From NCBI RefSeq assembly GCF_000374005.1, contig NZ_KB893136.1:1-64000 (forward strand): a stretch of DNA of 64,000 nt. Direction: 5' to 3'. Position numbers and translations under genes: made by a program. The notes below the pieces were generated by a model. It made no database searches and had not been told where the DNA came from. It saw only the letters and a list, made by a program, of their open reading frames with translations. The stretch's first letter is position 1. Every line of letters starts with the position of its first letter. Below are positions 47,132-56,409 of the stretch, piece by piece. The DNA is from Kiloniella laminariae DSM 19542. Its GTDB lineage: Bacteria > Pseudomonadota > Alphaproteobacteria > Kiloniellales > Kiloniellaceae.

Positions 47132-47803
47132 CTATCCGCGTTTGGACAGCGCACTGGCCCCCCCGTTTTCTCGTGGCATACCATGCACAAGAGGAACAAA
47201 ACGTACTCCCCCCAAAGTCTCCTGCTCATACCCTGTTTCGCTACGCGTAATTCTCAGCAGTTCCTGATGATTACCCTGCGCGCCGAGCGGCAAGACCAAA
47301 ATACCACCAATTGCCAATTGCTCAAGTAGGGCTGGTGGAATTTCTGGGGGCGCAGCTGTGACAATAATACGTTCAAACGGCGCCTGTTCTTTCCACCCCT
47401 TGTAACCATCACCAAACTTTGTGGTTACATTATGAAGCCGCAAGGTGGCAAAGCGCTCTTCGGCTTCATCCAGCAGTTCCTTATGGCGTTCAATAGTGTA
47501 GACCCGACGACAAAGCCGGGAAAGAATAGAGGCCTGATATCCTGACCCCGTACCGACTTCCAGCACTTTCATCCGCTTGCCCAGAGCCAAGGCCTGGGTC
47601 ATCATGGCCACAACGCGTGGTTGGCTCAGGGTTTGCCCGCGCCCGATCGGCAAAGCCATATTCTCGTATGCCTGATCCTGAAAAGGCCCCGGAACAAAAA
47701 CCTCGCGCGGAACGCGCTCGATGGCAGAAAGGACTCCGGTATCGGAAATCCCTCCTTTGCGCAGCTCCATGATCAGCCGTATTTTCCGGGCATGCAAGCT
47801 CAT
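47132..47803 (-). CDS. pcm: Protein-L-isoaspartate O-methyltransferase
   Basis: The 223-residue repair enzyme methylates L-isoaspartyl residues in aged proteins using SAM. The SAM-binding motif VLEVGTGSGYQASILS is at about residues 77-92. The family's N-terminal VFVPGPFQDQAYENMALPIG and GQTLSQPRVVAMM precede it, and ERIIVTAAPPEIPPALLEQL follows. Its ATG overlaps the surE stop (ATGA), and nlpD follows after 17 bases: the standard stationary-phase damage-control group. Confidence 0.96.
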   Translation of the reverse strand: MSLHARKIRLIMELRKGGISDTGVLSAIERVPREVFVPGPFQDQAYENMALPIGRGQTLSQPRVVAMMTQALALGKRMKVLEVGTGSGYQASILSRLCRRVYTIERHKELLDEAEERFATLRLHNVTTKFGDGYKGWKEQAPFERIIVTAAPPEIPPALLEQLAIGGILVLPLGAQGNHQELLRITRSETGYEQETLGGVRFVPLVHGMPRENGGASALSKRG

Positions 47804-48588
47804 GAAAACAGCCCGTCCATTCTCGACAACACGGCATGATCCGTCAGATCGTATTTCAAAGGAGTAACAGTAATATAATTTTCACCAATAGCCGTCAGAT
47901 CTGCATTGGGAACAGAGGTATGATGGCTGACAAATTGCCCCACCCAAAGATAGGGACGCCCCCCCGGGTCCTTGCCTTCAACAACAGTGGTTCCCTCGTC
48001 GCGGTGGCCCTGCCGACAAACTCTGATTCCTTCAATTCTCTCTGGTGGAACTCCCGGGAAATTCACATTAAAAAGCAGGTTCCCCGGCTCGGTCCAACAA
48101 GCCAGCTTCTGGATAATCTCTGGTCCAAACTTTCGGACAGTGTCCCAATGAAATCGACCATCATTCTCTTCGTCTGGCCTAAGACTGAAGGCGACTGAGC
48201 GCACCCCGAGAATTGCTCCCTCCATCGCCGCCGCTACGGTACCGGAATAGATGACATCTTCCCCCAGGTTCGCTCCGATATTTACACCGGAAAGAACAAG
48301 GTCGGGCTGTGTATCCTGCATCAGATACTTGATCGCCATCAGAACGCAATCCGTTGGCGTTCCGTCAATGCTGTATCGCTGGTCGCCGAGTTTGCGTTCA
48401 CGCAAAGGCCGTCGCAAGGTCAAGGAGTGACTGGCAGCACTCTGTTCCACTTCCGGGGCAACAACCCAGACATCATTTGATAATGTTCGTGTAATCTCTT
48501 CCAGAACAGCCAGACCTTCCGCATGTATACCGTCATCATTGGATAACAGCACACATGCTCTGGAAAGATCTTCGCTCACTCTACGCAT
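47800..48588 (-). CDS. surE: 5'/3'-nucleotidase SurE
   Basis: A metal-dependent survival-protein phosphatase of 262 residues that hydrolyses nucleoside 5'- and 3'-monophosphates and short polyphosphates. The divalent-metal site is built from [13 protein letters not shown] and [13 protein letters not shown] (Asp-Asp, Ser, Asn), with [11 protein letters not shown] next. The ATG at 48588 overlaps the serS stop (ATGCGTAG), so translation is coupled; the first ten residues precede the usual family start. It overlaps pcm by 4 bases. Confidence 0.95.
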   Translation of the reverse strand: MRRVSEDLSRACVLLSNDDGIHAEGLAVLEEITRTLSNDVWVVAPEVEQSAASHSLTLRRPLRERKLGDQRYSIDGTPTDCVLMAIKYLMQDTQPDLVLSGVNIGANLGEDVIYSGTVAAAMEGAILGVRSVAFSLRPDEENDGRFHWDTVRKFGPEIIQKLACWTEPGNLLFNVNFPGVPPERIEGIRVCRQGHRDEGTTVVEGKDPGGRPYLWVGQFVSHHTSVPNADLTAIGENYITVTPLKYDLTDHAVLSRMDGLFS

Positions 48589-49858
48589 CCGGGCGAATAA
48601 TATCAGTGCCGCCCATATAGGGTTTCAACACTTCTGGAACAATGATAGAGCCATCTTCCTGCTGATAGTTTTCCATCACCGCAATCAGGCAACGCCCGAC
48701 CGCAACACCGGACCCATTAAGAGTATGGACAAACTCCGGCTTTTTTCCTTCGGCAGGACGGAACCGGCCATTCATGCGGCGCGCCTGGAAATCTCCACAG
48801 GTTGAACAGCTTGAAATCTCGCGATAGGCATCCTGCCCCGGCAACCAGACTTCAATGTCATAGGTTTTGCGGGCCCCGAACCCCATATCGCCGGTACAAA
48901 GAGTAACAACACGGTAATGCAGGCCGAGTTTGTCCAGAACATCTTCTGCACAACCAACCATACGTTCGAGTTCGGCATCCGATTTTTCAGGATGGACAAT
49001 CGAGACCATCTCGACCTTGTCAAACTGATGCTGTCGCAACATGCCACGGGTATCACGACCAGCTGATCCGGCTTCAGAACGGAAACAGGGTGTCAAAGCC
49101 GTCATACGTTTGGGCAGATCATTTTCATTCAGGATATCCCCGGCAACCGTATTGGTCAGTGGCACTTCTGCTGTCGGGATCAACCAGAAGCCATCTTCGG
49201 TCCGGAAAGAATCCTCAGCAAACTTGGGCAACTGGCCTGTACCGTACATCACATGATCACGCACCAGAACCGGCGGAATCACTTCAGTATAGCCATGCTC
49301 GTCCACATGCAGATCCAGCATGAACTGTGACAGGGCACGGTAAAGCCGCGCCACACTGCCGCGCAGCAGAACAAAGCGTGCCCCAGACAGTTTGGCCGCC
49401 GTTTCGAAATCCATCTGCTCCAGCTGCTCACCCAGCTCGAAATGCTGTTTTGCAGCAAAGGAAAGCGAAGGTTTTTCCCCACCGAGGCGAACCAGAACAT
49501 TGTCTGCTTCATCCTGACCAACAGGAACGTCATCTTTCGGACGGTTTGGAATACTGGCAAGGATCTCTTGAATCTGCACAGCCAGAACATTATCCGCTGC
49601 TTCGCGTTCAGCCATCCCCGTTTTGATGGTCGCGACTTCGGCCATCAGCTCATCTGCTGCTTCTCCATTGCGCTTGGCCACACCAATCAGTTTGGAAGCC
49701 TCGTTACGCCGGGCCTGCAGGTCCTGCAACTCTGACTGGACCGCCCTGTGCTGTTTGTCCAGCTCCAGAATTTTGGCAGAAATCGGCTCCAGGTTTCGGC
49801 GTTTCAGCCCTTCATCCAGGAGGTCTGGCGTATCACGGATCCATTTTAGATCATACAT
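48581..49858 (-). CDS. serS: Serine-tRNA ligase
   Basis: A 425-residue class II synthetase that charges tRNA-Ser and tRNA-Sec. The N-terminal antiparallel coiled coil (about 25-110) binds the long variable arm. The core contains motif 2 region [20 protein letters not shown] and [10 protein letters not shown]. Motif 3 is [16 protein letters not shown] near the C-terminus. It begins [14 protein letters not shown], the usual start. tatC precedes it by 107 bases and surE overlaps its end. Confidence 0.97.
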   Translation of the reverse strand: MYDLKWIRDTPDLLDEGLKRRNLEPISAKILELDKQHRAVQSELQDLQARRNEASKLIGVAKRNGEAADELMAEVATIKTGMAEREAADNVLAVQIQEILASIPNRPKDDVPVGQDEADNVLVRLGGEKPSLSFAAKQHFELGEQLEQMDFETAAKLSGARFVLLRGSVARLYRALSQFMLDLHVDEHGYTEVIPPVLVRDHVMYGTGQLPKFAEDSFRTEDGFWLIPTAEVPLTNTVAGDILNENDLPKRMTALTPCFRSEAGSAGRDTRGMLRQHQFDKVEMVSIVHPEKSDAELERMVGCAEDVLDKLGLHYRVVTLCTGDMGFGARKTYDIEVWLPGQDAYREISSCSTCGDFQARRMNGRFRPAEGKKPEFVHTLNGSGVAVGRCLIAVMENYQQEDGSIIVPEVLKPYMGGTDIIRPDA

Positions 49859-49965
49859 AGGTATCTCTGTCCTTATATCAGTAGAGACATATCATAGAGA
49901 CAAAGTTCGGCTCACGTTTGCTATAGTCTACATCTTGTCAACAAAATGCAGATAGGGAAATTGCA

Positions 49966-50775
49966 CTATTCGTCGGCCTGATCACCAGACTCAGCATTTT
50001 CCGCTTCGCTACGCTTACGTTCGACCATCTTTGCCATAAGGATTGAAATTTCATAAAGCAACACAATCGGGATCGCCAAAGCCAACTGGCTCAGGGGATC
50101 TGGCGGAGTGAAGATTGCCGCAACAATAAAGACGCCAACGATGGCATATTTACGTTTTTCCGCCATACCCTTGGCTGATGCCAGACCGACACGGGCCAGC
50201 AAGGTCATCAACACGGGCAGCTGGAAACAGATGCCAAAGGCAAAAATCAGTTTCATCATCAGCGAGAAGTATTCATTGACCTTGGCTTCCAGCTCAATCG
50301 CAATGGAGCTTTCTGTTCCCTGAACCTGAAAACCAAGGAAAAACTGGGCTGCCATTGGAAAGATAACAAAGTAGACCAGCGCTCCGCCGATAAAAAACAG
50401 GATCGGCGATGCAATCAGGAAGGGTGCGAAAGCAGATTTTTCGTTATTATACAGACCGGGCGCAACAAACAGCCAGATCTGGGTTAGAAAAATCGGACAG
50501 CTGATAAAAGCACCAAAGAAAAAAGCCACTTTGACATAGGTGAAAAACACCTCGGTCAAATCCGTAAAGATCAGCCGTTGCTGTCGCTCGCTGACTGCAT
50601 TTTCCCGCATGACATCCGCAAGGGGTGCCGCCAGATATTCAAAAAGCTGTTCTGCAAACGCAAAACAGATCAGGAAGGCAACCAGAAGCGTCACGACACT
50701 CCAGAGCATGCGTTTTCTCAGCTCGATCAGATGTTCGAGCAAGGGCATCTTTTGTTCTTCGGAGGTATTGGCCAC
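49966..50775 (-). CDS. tatC: Sec-independent protein translocase TatC
   Basis: The 269-residue polytopic core receptor of the twin-arginine translocase. The N-terminal PLLEHLIELRKRMLWS motif, with the Glu used in signal recognition, is followed by six membrane helices. Conserved segments include FTDLTEVFFTYVKVAFFFGAF, FAPFLIASPILFFIG and FGICFQLPVLMTLLARVG, then AIFTPPDPLSQ. The C-terminal tail is acidic and Glu-rich. It is the last tat gene, 5 bases after tatB. The Tat-exported binding protein at 163-1743 is one likely client. Confidence 0.97.
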   Translation of the reverse strand: MANTSEEQKMPLLEHLIELRKRMLWSVVTLLVAFLICFAFAEQLFEYLAAPLADVMRENAVSERQQRLIFTDLTEVFFTYVKVAFFFGAFISCPIFLTQIWLFVAPGLYNNEKSAFAPFLIASPILFFIGGALVYFVIFPMAAQFFLGFQVQGTESSIAIELEAKVNEYFSLMMKLIFAFGICFQLPVLMTLLARVGLASAKGMAEKRKYAIVGVFIVAAIFTPPDPLSQLALAIPIVLLYEISILMAKMVERKRSEAENAESGDQADE

Positions 50776-50780
50776 GATGT

Positions 50781-51323
50781 CTAACTGCTTTTATGTTCTG
50801 CGGCTTCTTTGGCAGGGGCAACCGTTTCCACCGCGGGTGGGGTTACCTCAATGCTGCTTTCGGAAGCAGAAGCTTTGGTTTCCGATTTTGAGCTGTCGGA
50901 TTGGGGAAAAACCTTGGATGCAGCCTGTCCCGGAGTAATTGGACCGGGAGTAATTGGACCGGGAGTAATCGGCTCGGGCGTGATCTGTTTTTCAGCAGCA
51001 CCAGTCTCATCCCTGTCAAGTTGATCTGCCGCATCCTTGACCTCGCGCTGTACCTTCGACAATGACTGGTTGGGATCAATAACGTCCTCAACAGTTTTAC
51101 GAATAGAAGCGCTATTTGCCCCTTCCAGTGCCTTGCGGGCGTCCTGCAGGTCAGCTTCACGAATGACATCGTCGACGCCGGATTGAAATTCCCGCGCCAG
51201 TCCTTTGGCTTTCTTCACCCACTTCGAAACTGTGCGCAGGGTTTCAGGCAGCTCTTTGGGGCCCATGATAAGCAGGGCCAGAACTGCGATAATCATCATC
51301 TCCGACCAACCGATGTCGAACAT
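50781..51323 (-). CDS. tatB: Sec-independent protein translocase TatB, with a Pro-rich repeat
   Basis: TatB binds the twin-arginine precursor together with TatC. The N-terminus MFDIGWSEMMIIAVLALLIM has the membrane helix and MGPKELPETLR, the defining hinge of TatB (PxELPxxLR). An amphipathic helix follows to about residue 75. The C-terminal half is disordered and Ser/Pro/Glu-rich and contains an ITPGP pentapeptide repeated three times. At 180 residues it is long for the family because of this tail. tatA precedes it by 64 bases and tatC follows by 5. Confidence 0.95.
   Translation of the reverse strand: MFDIGWSEMMIIAVLALLIMGPKELPETLRTVSKWVKKAKGLAREFQSGVDDVIREADLQDARKALEGANSASIRKTVEDVIDPNQSLSKVQREVKDAADQLDRDETGAAEKQITPEPITPGPITPGPITPGQAASKVFPQSDSSKSETKASASESSIEVTPPAVETVAPAKEAAEHKSS
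50932..50976. repeat. 15-bp tandem repeat inside tatB
   Basis: GGAGTAATTGGACCG is repeated three times, the last with two changes, then a partial fourth. It encodes the ITPGP units of the TatB tail. Repeat number could vary between strains. Confidence 0.85.
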
Positions 51324-51387
51324 TGGCTACAGCTCCCTGGAACAAAACCCGATCTGTACAAAATCCCTCAACGGGAATTCGAAAAGA

Positions 51388-51600
51388 TCAGACCTTGTCT
51401 TTCTCTTCGGAAATGGTCTTTTTTTCTTCTGCTGCTGCATCTGCTGACGGGTCGGATTTTTCGTCCTTCAGGCCTTTTTTGAAAGCCTTGATGCCAGAAC
51501 CCGCATCGCCCATGAGCTTGCTGAGCTTGCCGCCACCACCAAAGAGAACCAACACTACTACCAAAACAATCAGCCAATGCCAGATGCTGAACGTACCCAT
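51388..51600 (-). CDS. tatA: Sec-independent protein translocase TatA
   Basis: The 70-residue pore-forming subunit of Tat. It begins [20 protein letters not shown], the membrane helix with the WHW variant typical of alphaproteobacteria. It continues with [24 protein letters not shown], the conserved hinge and amphipathic helix, and has a short Asp/Lys-rich tail. It is the first tat gene and lies upstream of tatB by 64 bases. Confidence 0.97.
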   Translation of the reverse strand: MGTFSIWHWLIVLVVVLVLFGGGGKLSKLMGDAGSGIKAFKKGLKDEKSDPSADAAAEEKKTISEEKDKV

Positions 51601-51714
51601 TACTCAAGCTCCTTGGAGACAATTTACCCTTAATCTGCTAGGGACTATGGCAAAAACCTACCCCTCTAGCAACGATTCATGCAACAGACGGCGCTGTGAA
51701 GGGTAACCGGAGAT

Positions 51715-52779
51715 TCAATTCTCTGGATGAGTCGCCGGAAAAACGAATGTAAAACGTCGATCCAGGTCGAGAATAATCTTTTTCCCGGCTTCCGCCGAGA
51801 AGTGGTTACCCATCCTGGCTTTTATCAGAAGATCATGTTTACTGCCGTTAGAAACCCGAAAATCAACCAGACTGGTCCTCCCCAGCATCCGGGTACGAAG
51901 AACCTCTGCCTCAACACCAGTCCCGTTGATTTTTTCCCCGAGAACAACGGCCTCAGGCCTGACCAGAACGTTGACAGCAGCTCCGTCGATCAAATCAGGT
52001 ACGGCAAAACGCCCAAAAGGTGTTTCGACACTCCCCTGGTCACAAGTCGAGGCGAACTCGTTCACATCGCCAAAAAAATGAGCGACAAACGAATCTACCG
52101 GACTGGCGTAAAGTTCAAAGGGAGGACCAGCCTGAACAATCCTGCCATCACGCATAATCGCAATCCGATCCGCCATGAACATGGCTTCTTCGGGATCGTG
52201 CGTCACCATCAGCGTCGCAGCACCGTTCTCTTTTAAAACCCGAACGGTTTCCTCACGGATCTGATTGCGCAACCGCACATCAAGACCTGAAAAAGGCTCA
52301 TCCAGCAAAACCACCCGAGGGCGCGGAGCAATCGCCCGGGCAAGGGCGACACGTTGCTGTTGACCACCTGAAAGTGTGTGGGGGTAGGCATCGAGATAAT
52401 CTGCCATCCCTACCTGATCAAGGGTTTCGAGAACCCGGGTCCGGCGTTCGGCGCGCCCCAGATGCTTCAGGCCGAAAGCCACATTTTTTCCAACACTCAG
52501 ATGGGGAAACAATGCATAGTCCTGAAAGACGAGACCAACACTGCGTTCTTCAGGTGGCAGGTCCACCTTTCCATCAGACACAATTTTCCCGGCCATGGAC
52601 ACCCGGCCGCTTTGTAGCATCTCCAGCCCTGCGGCAATACGCAACGCCGTTGTCTTGCCACAGCCGGACGGCCCCAGCAGACAGACGAACTCTCCAGCCT
52701 CAATAGAGAGACTGACATCATTCACTGCCGCCAGATTGCCAAAATTATGGCTTACATTTTCCAAACTGAGTGCTGACAT
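51715..52779 (-). CDS. ABC transporter ATP-binding protein, CysA/PotA/FbpC type, orphan
   Basis: A 354-residue importer ATPase. I use ATG 52779. Walker A LLGPSGCGKTTAL is at about 37-49, the Q-loop lies in GLVFQDYALFPHLSVG, the signature is LSGGQQQRVALARAIAP, and Walker B is VVLLDEPFSGLD. The C-terminal 120 residues form a TOBE-type regulatory domain (about 235-350). This domain plan serves iron, thiosulfate or polyamine importers. No permease or binding protein is nearby, so it works with distant genes. It interrupts the otherwise standard scpB-tatA junction. Confidence 0.93.
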   Translation of the reverse strand: MSALSLENVSHNFGNLAAVNDVSLSIEAGEFVCLLGPSGCGKTTALRIAAGLEMLQSGRVSMAGKIVSDGKVDLPPEERSVGLVFQDYALFPHLSVGKNVAFGLKHLGRAERRTRVLETLDQVGMADYLDAYPHTLSGGQQQRVALARAIAPRPRVVLLDEPFSGLDVRLRNQIREETVRVLKENGAATLMVTHDPEEAMFMADRIAIMRDGRIVQAGPPFELYASPVDSFVAHFFGDVNEFASTCDQGSVETPFGRFAVPDLIDGAAVNVLVRPEAVVLGEKINGTGVEAEVLRTRMLGRTSLVDFRVSNGSKHDLLIKARMGNHFSAEAGKKIILDLDRRFTFVFPATHPEN

Positions 52780-52994
52780 CAACCAACCCGGTTCCTAGAC
52801 CTTGAGTAAACATGCTGCAAAGTACGCAGAACTGCAGTTAAAAATCAATATCATCTGGCCAAGGAAAACCAGATAGTCCCTGATACACAACGTCACAGGC
52901 CAGGGAAGCATGTGGCAATAAGCTCTGATCCGCTCCCGCAACCTTCAAATCTGGCCAAAAACCCTGATTGCCCCTCATACAGTCGAGCAACTGC

Positions 52995-53702
52995 TCAAAC
53001 CGGAAGCCCTTGCTGCTCCTCGTCTTCTCCCTCTGCCAGATCCTCGCCAAAATCTGACCGGAGCAACTCAGTCTCCCGACCATCTCCGGAAACTTCTGAC
53101 GCAAGATCAATTCCTTCCCGGGAAAGACTCAGAAGATCACCATGATCCCCAAGAGCCGTGATTGCAGGACGGCGGTCGAGCAATCCGGCAGCCTTCAGCT
53201 CGTCAAGTCCGGGCAAATGATCAAGACTTTCAAGGCCGAAATGATCAAGAAAAGATTCACTTGTTGCCCAGGTTACCGGCCGACCGGGCGTCCGTCGGCG
53301 GCCTTTGGGGCGAACCCAGCCGATCTCCAGCAGGGTATCAAGCGTCCCTTTGGAAAGCGCAACGCCCCTTATTTCCTCAACCTCGGCCCGGGTTACAGGC
53401 TGGTGATAAGCAATGATCGACAGGGTTTCAATTGCGGCCCGGGTCAGACGCTTGACGTTACTCTGTTCAACCCGAAGCAGAGGCGCCATATCCGGCGCGG
53501 TCCGGAAAGCCCACTTTTCTTCAACCCGGATCAGATTCACTCCTCTATTTTGATAGAGCTCCCGGAGTTCTTCGAGCAGAAACGGCAGGTCACAATCCAC
53601 GGGGAAATGCCGGGTCAGGTCCTTGATCGCCATCGGTTCTGTTGCCGCAAACAAAACAGCTTCCAGCAAACGGAGAAAATCATATCTGGTTTCAAGTGCC
53701 AT
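52995..53702 (-). CDS. scpB: Segregation and condensation protein ScpB
   Basis: The 235-residue kleisin-associated subunit of the SMC-ScpAB condensin complex. It consists of two winged-helix domains: LLEAVLFAATEPMAIKDL near the start and IETLSIIAYHQPVTRAEVEE in the middle, then IRGVALSKGTLDTLLEIGWV. The C-terminal tail is acidic (EGEDEEQQG) and poorly conserved. It partners ScpA, encoded 114 bases upstream on the same strand. Confidence 0.95.
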   Translation of the reverse strand: MALETRYDFLRLLEAVLFAATEPMAIKDLTRHFPVDCDLPFLLEELRELYQNRGVNLIRVEEKWAFRTAPDMAPLLRVEQSNVKRLTRAAIETLSIIAYHQPVTRAEVEEIRGVALSKGTLDTLLEIGWVRPKGRRRTPGRPVTWATSESFLDHFGLESLDHLPGLDELKAAGLLDRRPAITALGDHGDLLSLSREGIDLASEVSGDGRETELLRSDFGEDLAEGEDEEQQGLPV

Positions 53703-53816
53703 CGGTCCCCTACCCTTTACTTATTCCACCTGGTCCTCGACCATCCAGTTCTGATTCCTTCAATTCCCGGTACATAAGCCCGGGCCAAAACTTATCTCTT
53801 AGTAATCTATAGGCTA

Positions 53817-54623
53817 TTAATCATTGGAAAAGTGCCCTTTACCATCCCTGATAAATATCGGGGAAAAAGCACTCTCCTGCTGCAGCTCAATTTTTCCCTC
53901 CCGGCACATCTCCAGGCTTGCGGCAAAGATAGAGGCAACAGCTGATCGGCCAATAATTCCACGTTCCAACCGAGCTGGTAGAAAGCGGCTCAACTTCTGC
54001 CAGTCCGGGAGCGTTCCAAGCAAAGCCGAGAGACGTTTTATGGCCTCTTCAACCGAGTGCAGTTCCATATGCTCGATCAGCAGACTGGAGGGTTCTGCTT
54101 TTGCGCGGTTATTGGCATAGGCTTTCAGAATGTCGAACAGCGAGACTTCATAATCCGTGCGCTCGACAATACCGCTTTCTTCGGGACTGCCCCGGGCAAA
54201 AAAATCAACACCCAGCTGAGGACGTGCCATCAACCTTTTCCCGGCATCCTGCATGGCCTGTAATCTCTGCAGCTGAAACTTCAGCGCCGCGGCCAGTTCT
54301 GCACCGGAAGGCTCTTCACCACTTTGCGGTTCAGGTAAAAGCAGCCTGGATTTCAAATAGGCCAGCCAAGCCGCCATCACCAGATAATCCGCCGCCAGTT
54401 CGAGACGCAATTCATGTGCCTGCTGGATAAAAGAAATATACTGGTTGGCCAGGGCAAGAATGGATATCTGGGTCAGATCAACTTTCTGATCCCGGGCCAA
54501 CTGCAACAATATATCAATCGGCCCTTCAAAACCCTCAAGATCAAGAATAAGCGGATGCAACGCCGACAGCGCTCCATTTTTATCCTCAGGAGTGTCTTCT
54601 TCAAAGAGCGATGTATCTGTCAC
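53817..54623 (-). CDS. scpA: Segregation and condensation protein ScpA
   Basis: The 268-residue kleisin bridging SMC dimers. The N-terminal domain has the family motif DLEGFEGPIDILLQLARDQK, then LTQISILALANQYISFI, and the ADYLVMAAWLAYLKSRLLLP helix. The C-terminal winged helix (EMCREGKIELQQESAFSPIFI) binds the SMC head. It is preceded by the site-2 protease family gene (15 bases) and followed by scpB. Confidence 0.96.
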   Translation of the reverse strand: MTDTSLFEEDTPEDKNGALSALHPLILDLEGFEGPIDILLQLARDQKVDLTQISILALANQYISFIQQAHELRLELAADYLVMAAWLAYLKSRLLLPEPQSGEEPSGAELAAALKFQLQRLQAMQDAGKRLMARPQLGVDFFARGSPEESGIVERTDYEVSLFDILKAYANNRAKAEPSSLLIEHMELHSVEEAIKRLSALLGTLPDWQKLSRFLPARLERGIIGRSAVASIFAASLEMCREGKIELQQESAFSPIFIRDGKGHFSND

Positions 54624-54638
54624 AGAATTCCATCGTTG

Positions 54639-55334
54639 TTATATAAGGTTAAGGTTCGCTATAGCCTCGAAAAATGGCAACATTCCCTGCATAACCGTTC
54701 TGATGATATAGCCTATAACATTCAGGTCCATGCCAAGTTCCCGCCCGACAAAAGGCAGCGCAAAAATCAGGACCAGCAGGATCAACATACCAAAACGTTC
54801 GGTCTGGGAAAACTTGATTGCAAGCGGCGTCGGCAAAAGCCCGGTCAGAACCCGCCCGCCATCAAGTGGCAATATCGGCAACATATTAAAGGCTGCCAGC
54901 ATCAGATTGATCAGAATGGCATTCTTGAAGTTCTCAAACACCCACACTGTCGCGATATCCGGCACGATGCCGATGACAGCAATTCCGATTGCCGCAACAA
55001 AGGCAATCAGGAGGTTACTGACAGGTCCAGCCAGGGCAACGAAGATCATGTCTCTTTTGGGGTTACCCAACCGGCCAAAGCGAACCGGAACCGGTTTTGC
55101 CCAGCCAAGAATAAAGGGGGAACCGGAAAAAATTAGCACTACAGGTAAAAGGATCGTGCCAAAAGGATCAATGTGTTTAAGCGGATTAAGCGTCACACGC
55201 CCCAACTGGTATGCAGTATCGTCCCCCAATTTTCTGGCGGCGATGGCATGTGCTGCCTCGTGGAGCGTCACGGCCAGCAAAACGGGCAAAGCCCAGACCG
55301 ATAATCCATGGAGGAATTCACCGACATCCATCAT
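54639..55334 (-). CDS. Site-2 protease (M50) family membrane metalloprotease
   Basis: A 231-residue polytopic membrane peptidase of the minimal M50 (YwhC-like) type. The zinc motif HEAAH is in AVTLHEAAHAIAARKLGD, and the second site is NMLPILPLDGGRVLTGLL, with the NPLKHIDPFGTILLP and ALAGPVSNL segments typical of the group. No PDZ or CBS domain is present, so the substrate is unknown. It lies between nagZ and scpA and is probably co-transcribed. Confidence 0.92.
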   Translation of the reverse strand: MMDVGEFLHGLSVWALPVLLAVTLHEAAHAIAARKLGDDTAYQLGRVTLNPLKHIDPFGTILLPVVLIFSGSPFILGWAKPVPVRFGRLGNPKRDMIFVALAGPVSNLLIAFVAAIGIAVIGIVPDIATVWVFENFKNAILINLMLAAFNMLPILPLDGGRVLTGLLPTPLAIKFSQTERFGMLILLVLIFALPFVGRELGMDLNVIGYIIRTVMQGMLPFFEAIANLNLI

Positions 55335-55369
55335 AAATAAAAATCCTGATTAATCGTTAGGGAAGCAGA

Positions 55370-56386
55370 TCATGACCAGTAAGGAGATAGAAGCTCGTCC
55401 AGTTCCTGCGAAGCAAGTCGAATATCATATGGGGTATTTTTGCGACGTTTCCACACCTGATCCAATCTGGATCGTTTTTTGCTGTCGATCCCCTCAAGCC
55501 CCAAAGCCACGCCAGACATCTCATCCTGATCGCCATTACAGTGCAGGACAATGTCACATCCGGCAGCAAGACAGGAACGTGCCTTTTCGTCGTAACTGCC
55601 CTGCATTGCCTTCATCGACAGATCGTCAGAAAGCAAAATCCCCTCAAAACCGATCTCTTTCCGAATAATCTCGCCGATAATTTTTGGCGAAACGGTTGCA
55701 ATATGATCCGGGTCGATATCTTCATAAATGACATGGGCTGTCATGCCCCAGGGCGCATCTTTCATCAACCTGAAGGCTTCAAAATCACTGCTGGCGAGTT
55801 CACTTCTCGGTGTCTTGACTCGTGGCAGTTCCTTGTGACTGTCAACCAGTGCTCTTCCGTGACCGGGAAGATGTTTGATCACAGGCATAATACCGCTGTC
55901 CAGAAAACCCTCGCTCACAGAACGCGCAAGGGTCGCTACCTGCTCCGGAGTTGCTCCATAGGAGCGATCACCCACCACTTCATGGGCTCCCGGGATGGTC
56001 AGATCCAGAACCGGAGCACAGTCAACGGTAAAACCAAGCTGGGTAAGTTCACTGGAAATCAGACAGGCATTCAGATAAGCCGCGCGTTGACCTTTTTCCG
56101 GATCATCCTGATAGAGCTGCCCAAACACAGCAGCGGCTGGCGTCTTGCGCCAGTGCGGCGGACGCAATCGGGCAACCCTCCCGCCTTCCTGGTCAACCAG
56201 TACAGGCAGATCATCCCGACCACTGAGCGTTTTCATCTCGTCGATGAGAATACGGATCTGTTCCGGGGTGTCACAGTTGCGGCCAAAAAGAACAAAACCG
56301 TAAGGATTTACCTCGGAAAAGAAATCTTTTTCCCAAGCCGTCAGACTTTGTCCTGCACAGCCAAAGATTACCGAACTTTGTTCCAC
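55370..56386 (-). CDS. nagZ: Beta-N-acetylhexosaminidase NagZ
   Basis: A 338-residue glycoside hydrolase family 3 enzyme that removes N-acetylglucosamine from muropeptides during cytoplasmic peptidoglycan recycling. Conserved features are PVLVDQEGGRVARLRPP near the N-terminus and the His-containing catalytic loop IKHLPGHGRALVDSHKELP. The nucleophile region is GILLSDDLSMKAM with its Asp. The start is GTG 56386 with a G-rich leader. The adjacent SPOR protein and M50 gene are usual neighbours in this lineage. Confidence 0.95.
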   Translation of the reverse strand: MEQSSVIFGCAGQSLTAWEKDFFSEVNPYGFVLFGRNCDTPEQIRILIDEMKTLSGRDDLPVLVDQEGGRVARLRPPHWRKTPAAAVFGQLYQDDPEKGQRAAYLNACLISSELTQLGFTVDCAPVLDLTIPGAHEVVGDRSYGATPEQVATLARSVSEGFLDSGIMPVIKHLPGHGRALVDSHKELPRVKTPRSELASSDFEAFRLMKDAPWGMTAHVIYEDIDPDHIATVSPKIIGEIIRKEIGFEGILLSDDLSMKAMQGSYDEKARSCLAAGCDIVLHCNGDQDEMSGVALGLEGIDSKKRSRLDQVWKRRKNTPYDIRLASQELDELLSPYWS

Positions 56387-56409
56387 AGCAACACCCCCAC
56401 CCTATGGTC

